Below, in pieces: positions 63,936 to 64,000 of a stretch of DNA of 64,000 nucleotides. The notes under the pieces are model-generated. The model did not search any database and was not told where the DNA came from. It worked only from the letters and a program-made list of their open reading frames with translations. Within the stretch, counting starts at the first letter, position 1, and each line of letters opens with the position of its first letter. The stretch spans positions 485,321 through 549,320 of the forward strand of contig CAVPSX010000012.1 in the NCBI GenBank assembly GCA_963708515.1. Reading direction: 5' to 3'. The translations under genes were made by a program, and so were the position numbers. The DNA comes from JAPLJM01 sp963708515. Its GTDB lineage: Bacteria > Desulfobacterota > Syntrophia > Syntrophales > Fen-1087.

Positions 63936-64000
63936 ACGCAAGCGGATCGCAATCCGGCTGAAGCCGGGATCCACGACAGCACTCGGCGGGGATATCACGA

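Noticed and set aside
1..64000. CRISPR arrays, rRNA genes, toxin-antitoxin or anti-phage systems
   Set aside because: No regularly spaced repeats, rRNA sequence or recognisable defence genes were seen on either strand.

Overview
The window is two unrelated pieces of genome joined at about position 43,760. Bases 1 to about 43,760 look like a strictly anaerobic, syntrophic-type Desulfobacterota (Syntrophales/Smithella-like). The evidence is two tandem thiolases next to a crotonase, an ADP-forming acyl-CoA synthetase, an acyl-CoA hydrolase/transferase fused to a GNAT domain, a PduO-type cobalamin adenosyltransferase, and a siroheme / cytochrome c assembly / hemA run. Bases from about 43,760 to 64,000 are much richer in GC and look like an Acidobacteriota (Vicinamibacteria-like). 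They carry a VWFA protein of the acidobacterial type, exported proteins of acidobacterial style, a GH29 fucosidase and a complete-looking oxidative L-fucose pathway. The join cuts hemA on the left and a DAACS-family transporter on the right at the same point, so I read it as an assembly chimera rather than gene transfer.

Left part, in order: beta-oxidation genes (1-3.3 kb); a hotdog thioesterase, an alpha/beta hydrolase and an MBL-fold protein (3.8-6.7 kb); thiamine salvage genes thiM-thiE-HAD plus yjbQ (6.8-9.6 kb); an SGNH lipoprotein and a fused homocysteine methyltransferase/MTHFR (9.9-13.4 kb); a frameshifted serine hydrolase whose intact twin lies 18 kb away; a PduO enzyme; a lipid or polyene-like cluster (16.2-23 kb: acyltransferase, MMPL exporter fused to a methyltransferase, ketosynthase, catalytically dead ketosynthase) ended by an IS1595-like element; acyl-CoA metabolism (24-29.2 kb); a stretch of exported hydrolases (29.7-35 kb); a decayed DUF2924/large serine recombinase module beside tRNA-Phe (36.1-38.5 kb); rsmE-prmA; and the siroheme-ccsA-hemA operon cut at 43.76 kb. 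Small palindromic repeat elements are scattered between these genes.

Right part: a transporter; a minus-strand operon for L-fucose oxidation (SDR, FAH-family hydrolase, mutarotase, Gfo/Idh dehydrogenase, lactonase, fuconate dehydratase; 45.4-50.7 kb); a PAS-GGDEF protein; a sulfide:quinone reductase-like flavoprotein with a small partner; the VWFA protein; a secreted alpha-L-fucosidase (54.9-56.3 kb) that would supply the fucose; a serine hydrolase; a ROK-like protein coupled to a PIG-L deacetylase; a Tat-exported protein of unknown function; tRNA-Pro; and two broken exported proteins. Many of these genes are broken by single-base indels, nearly all one extra base, while their neighbours are clean. 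This points to patches of poor consensus sequence. The frames given for those genes are my reconstructions.
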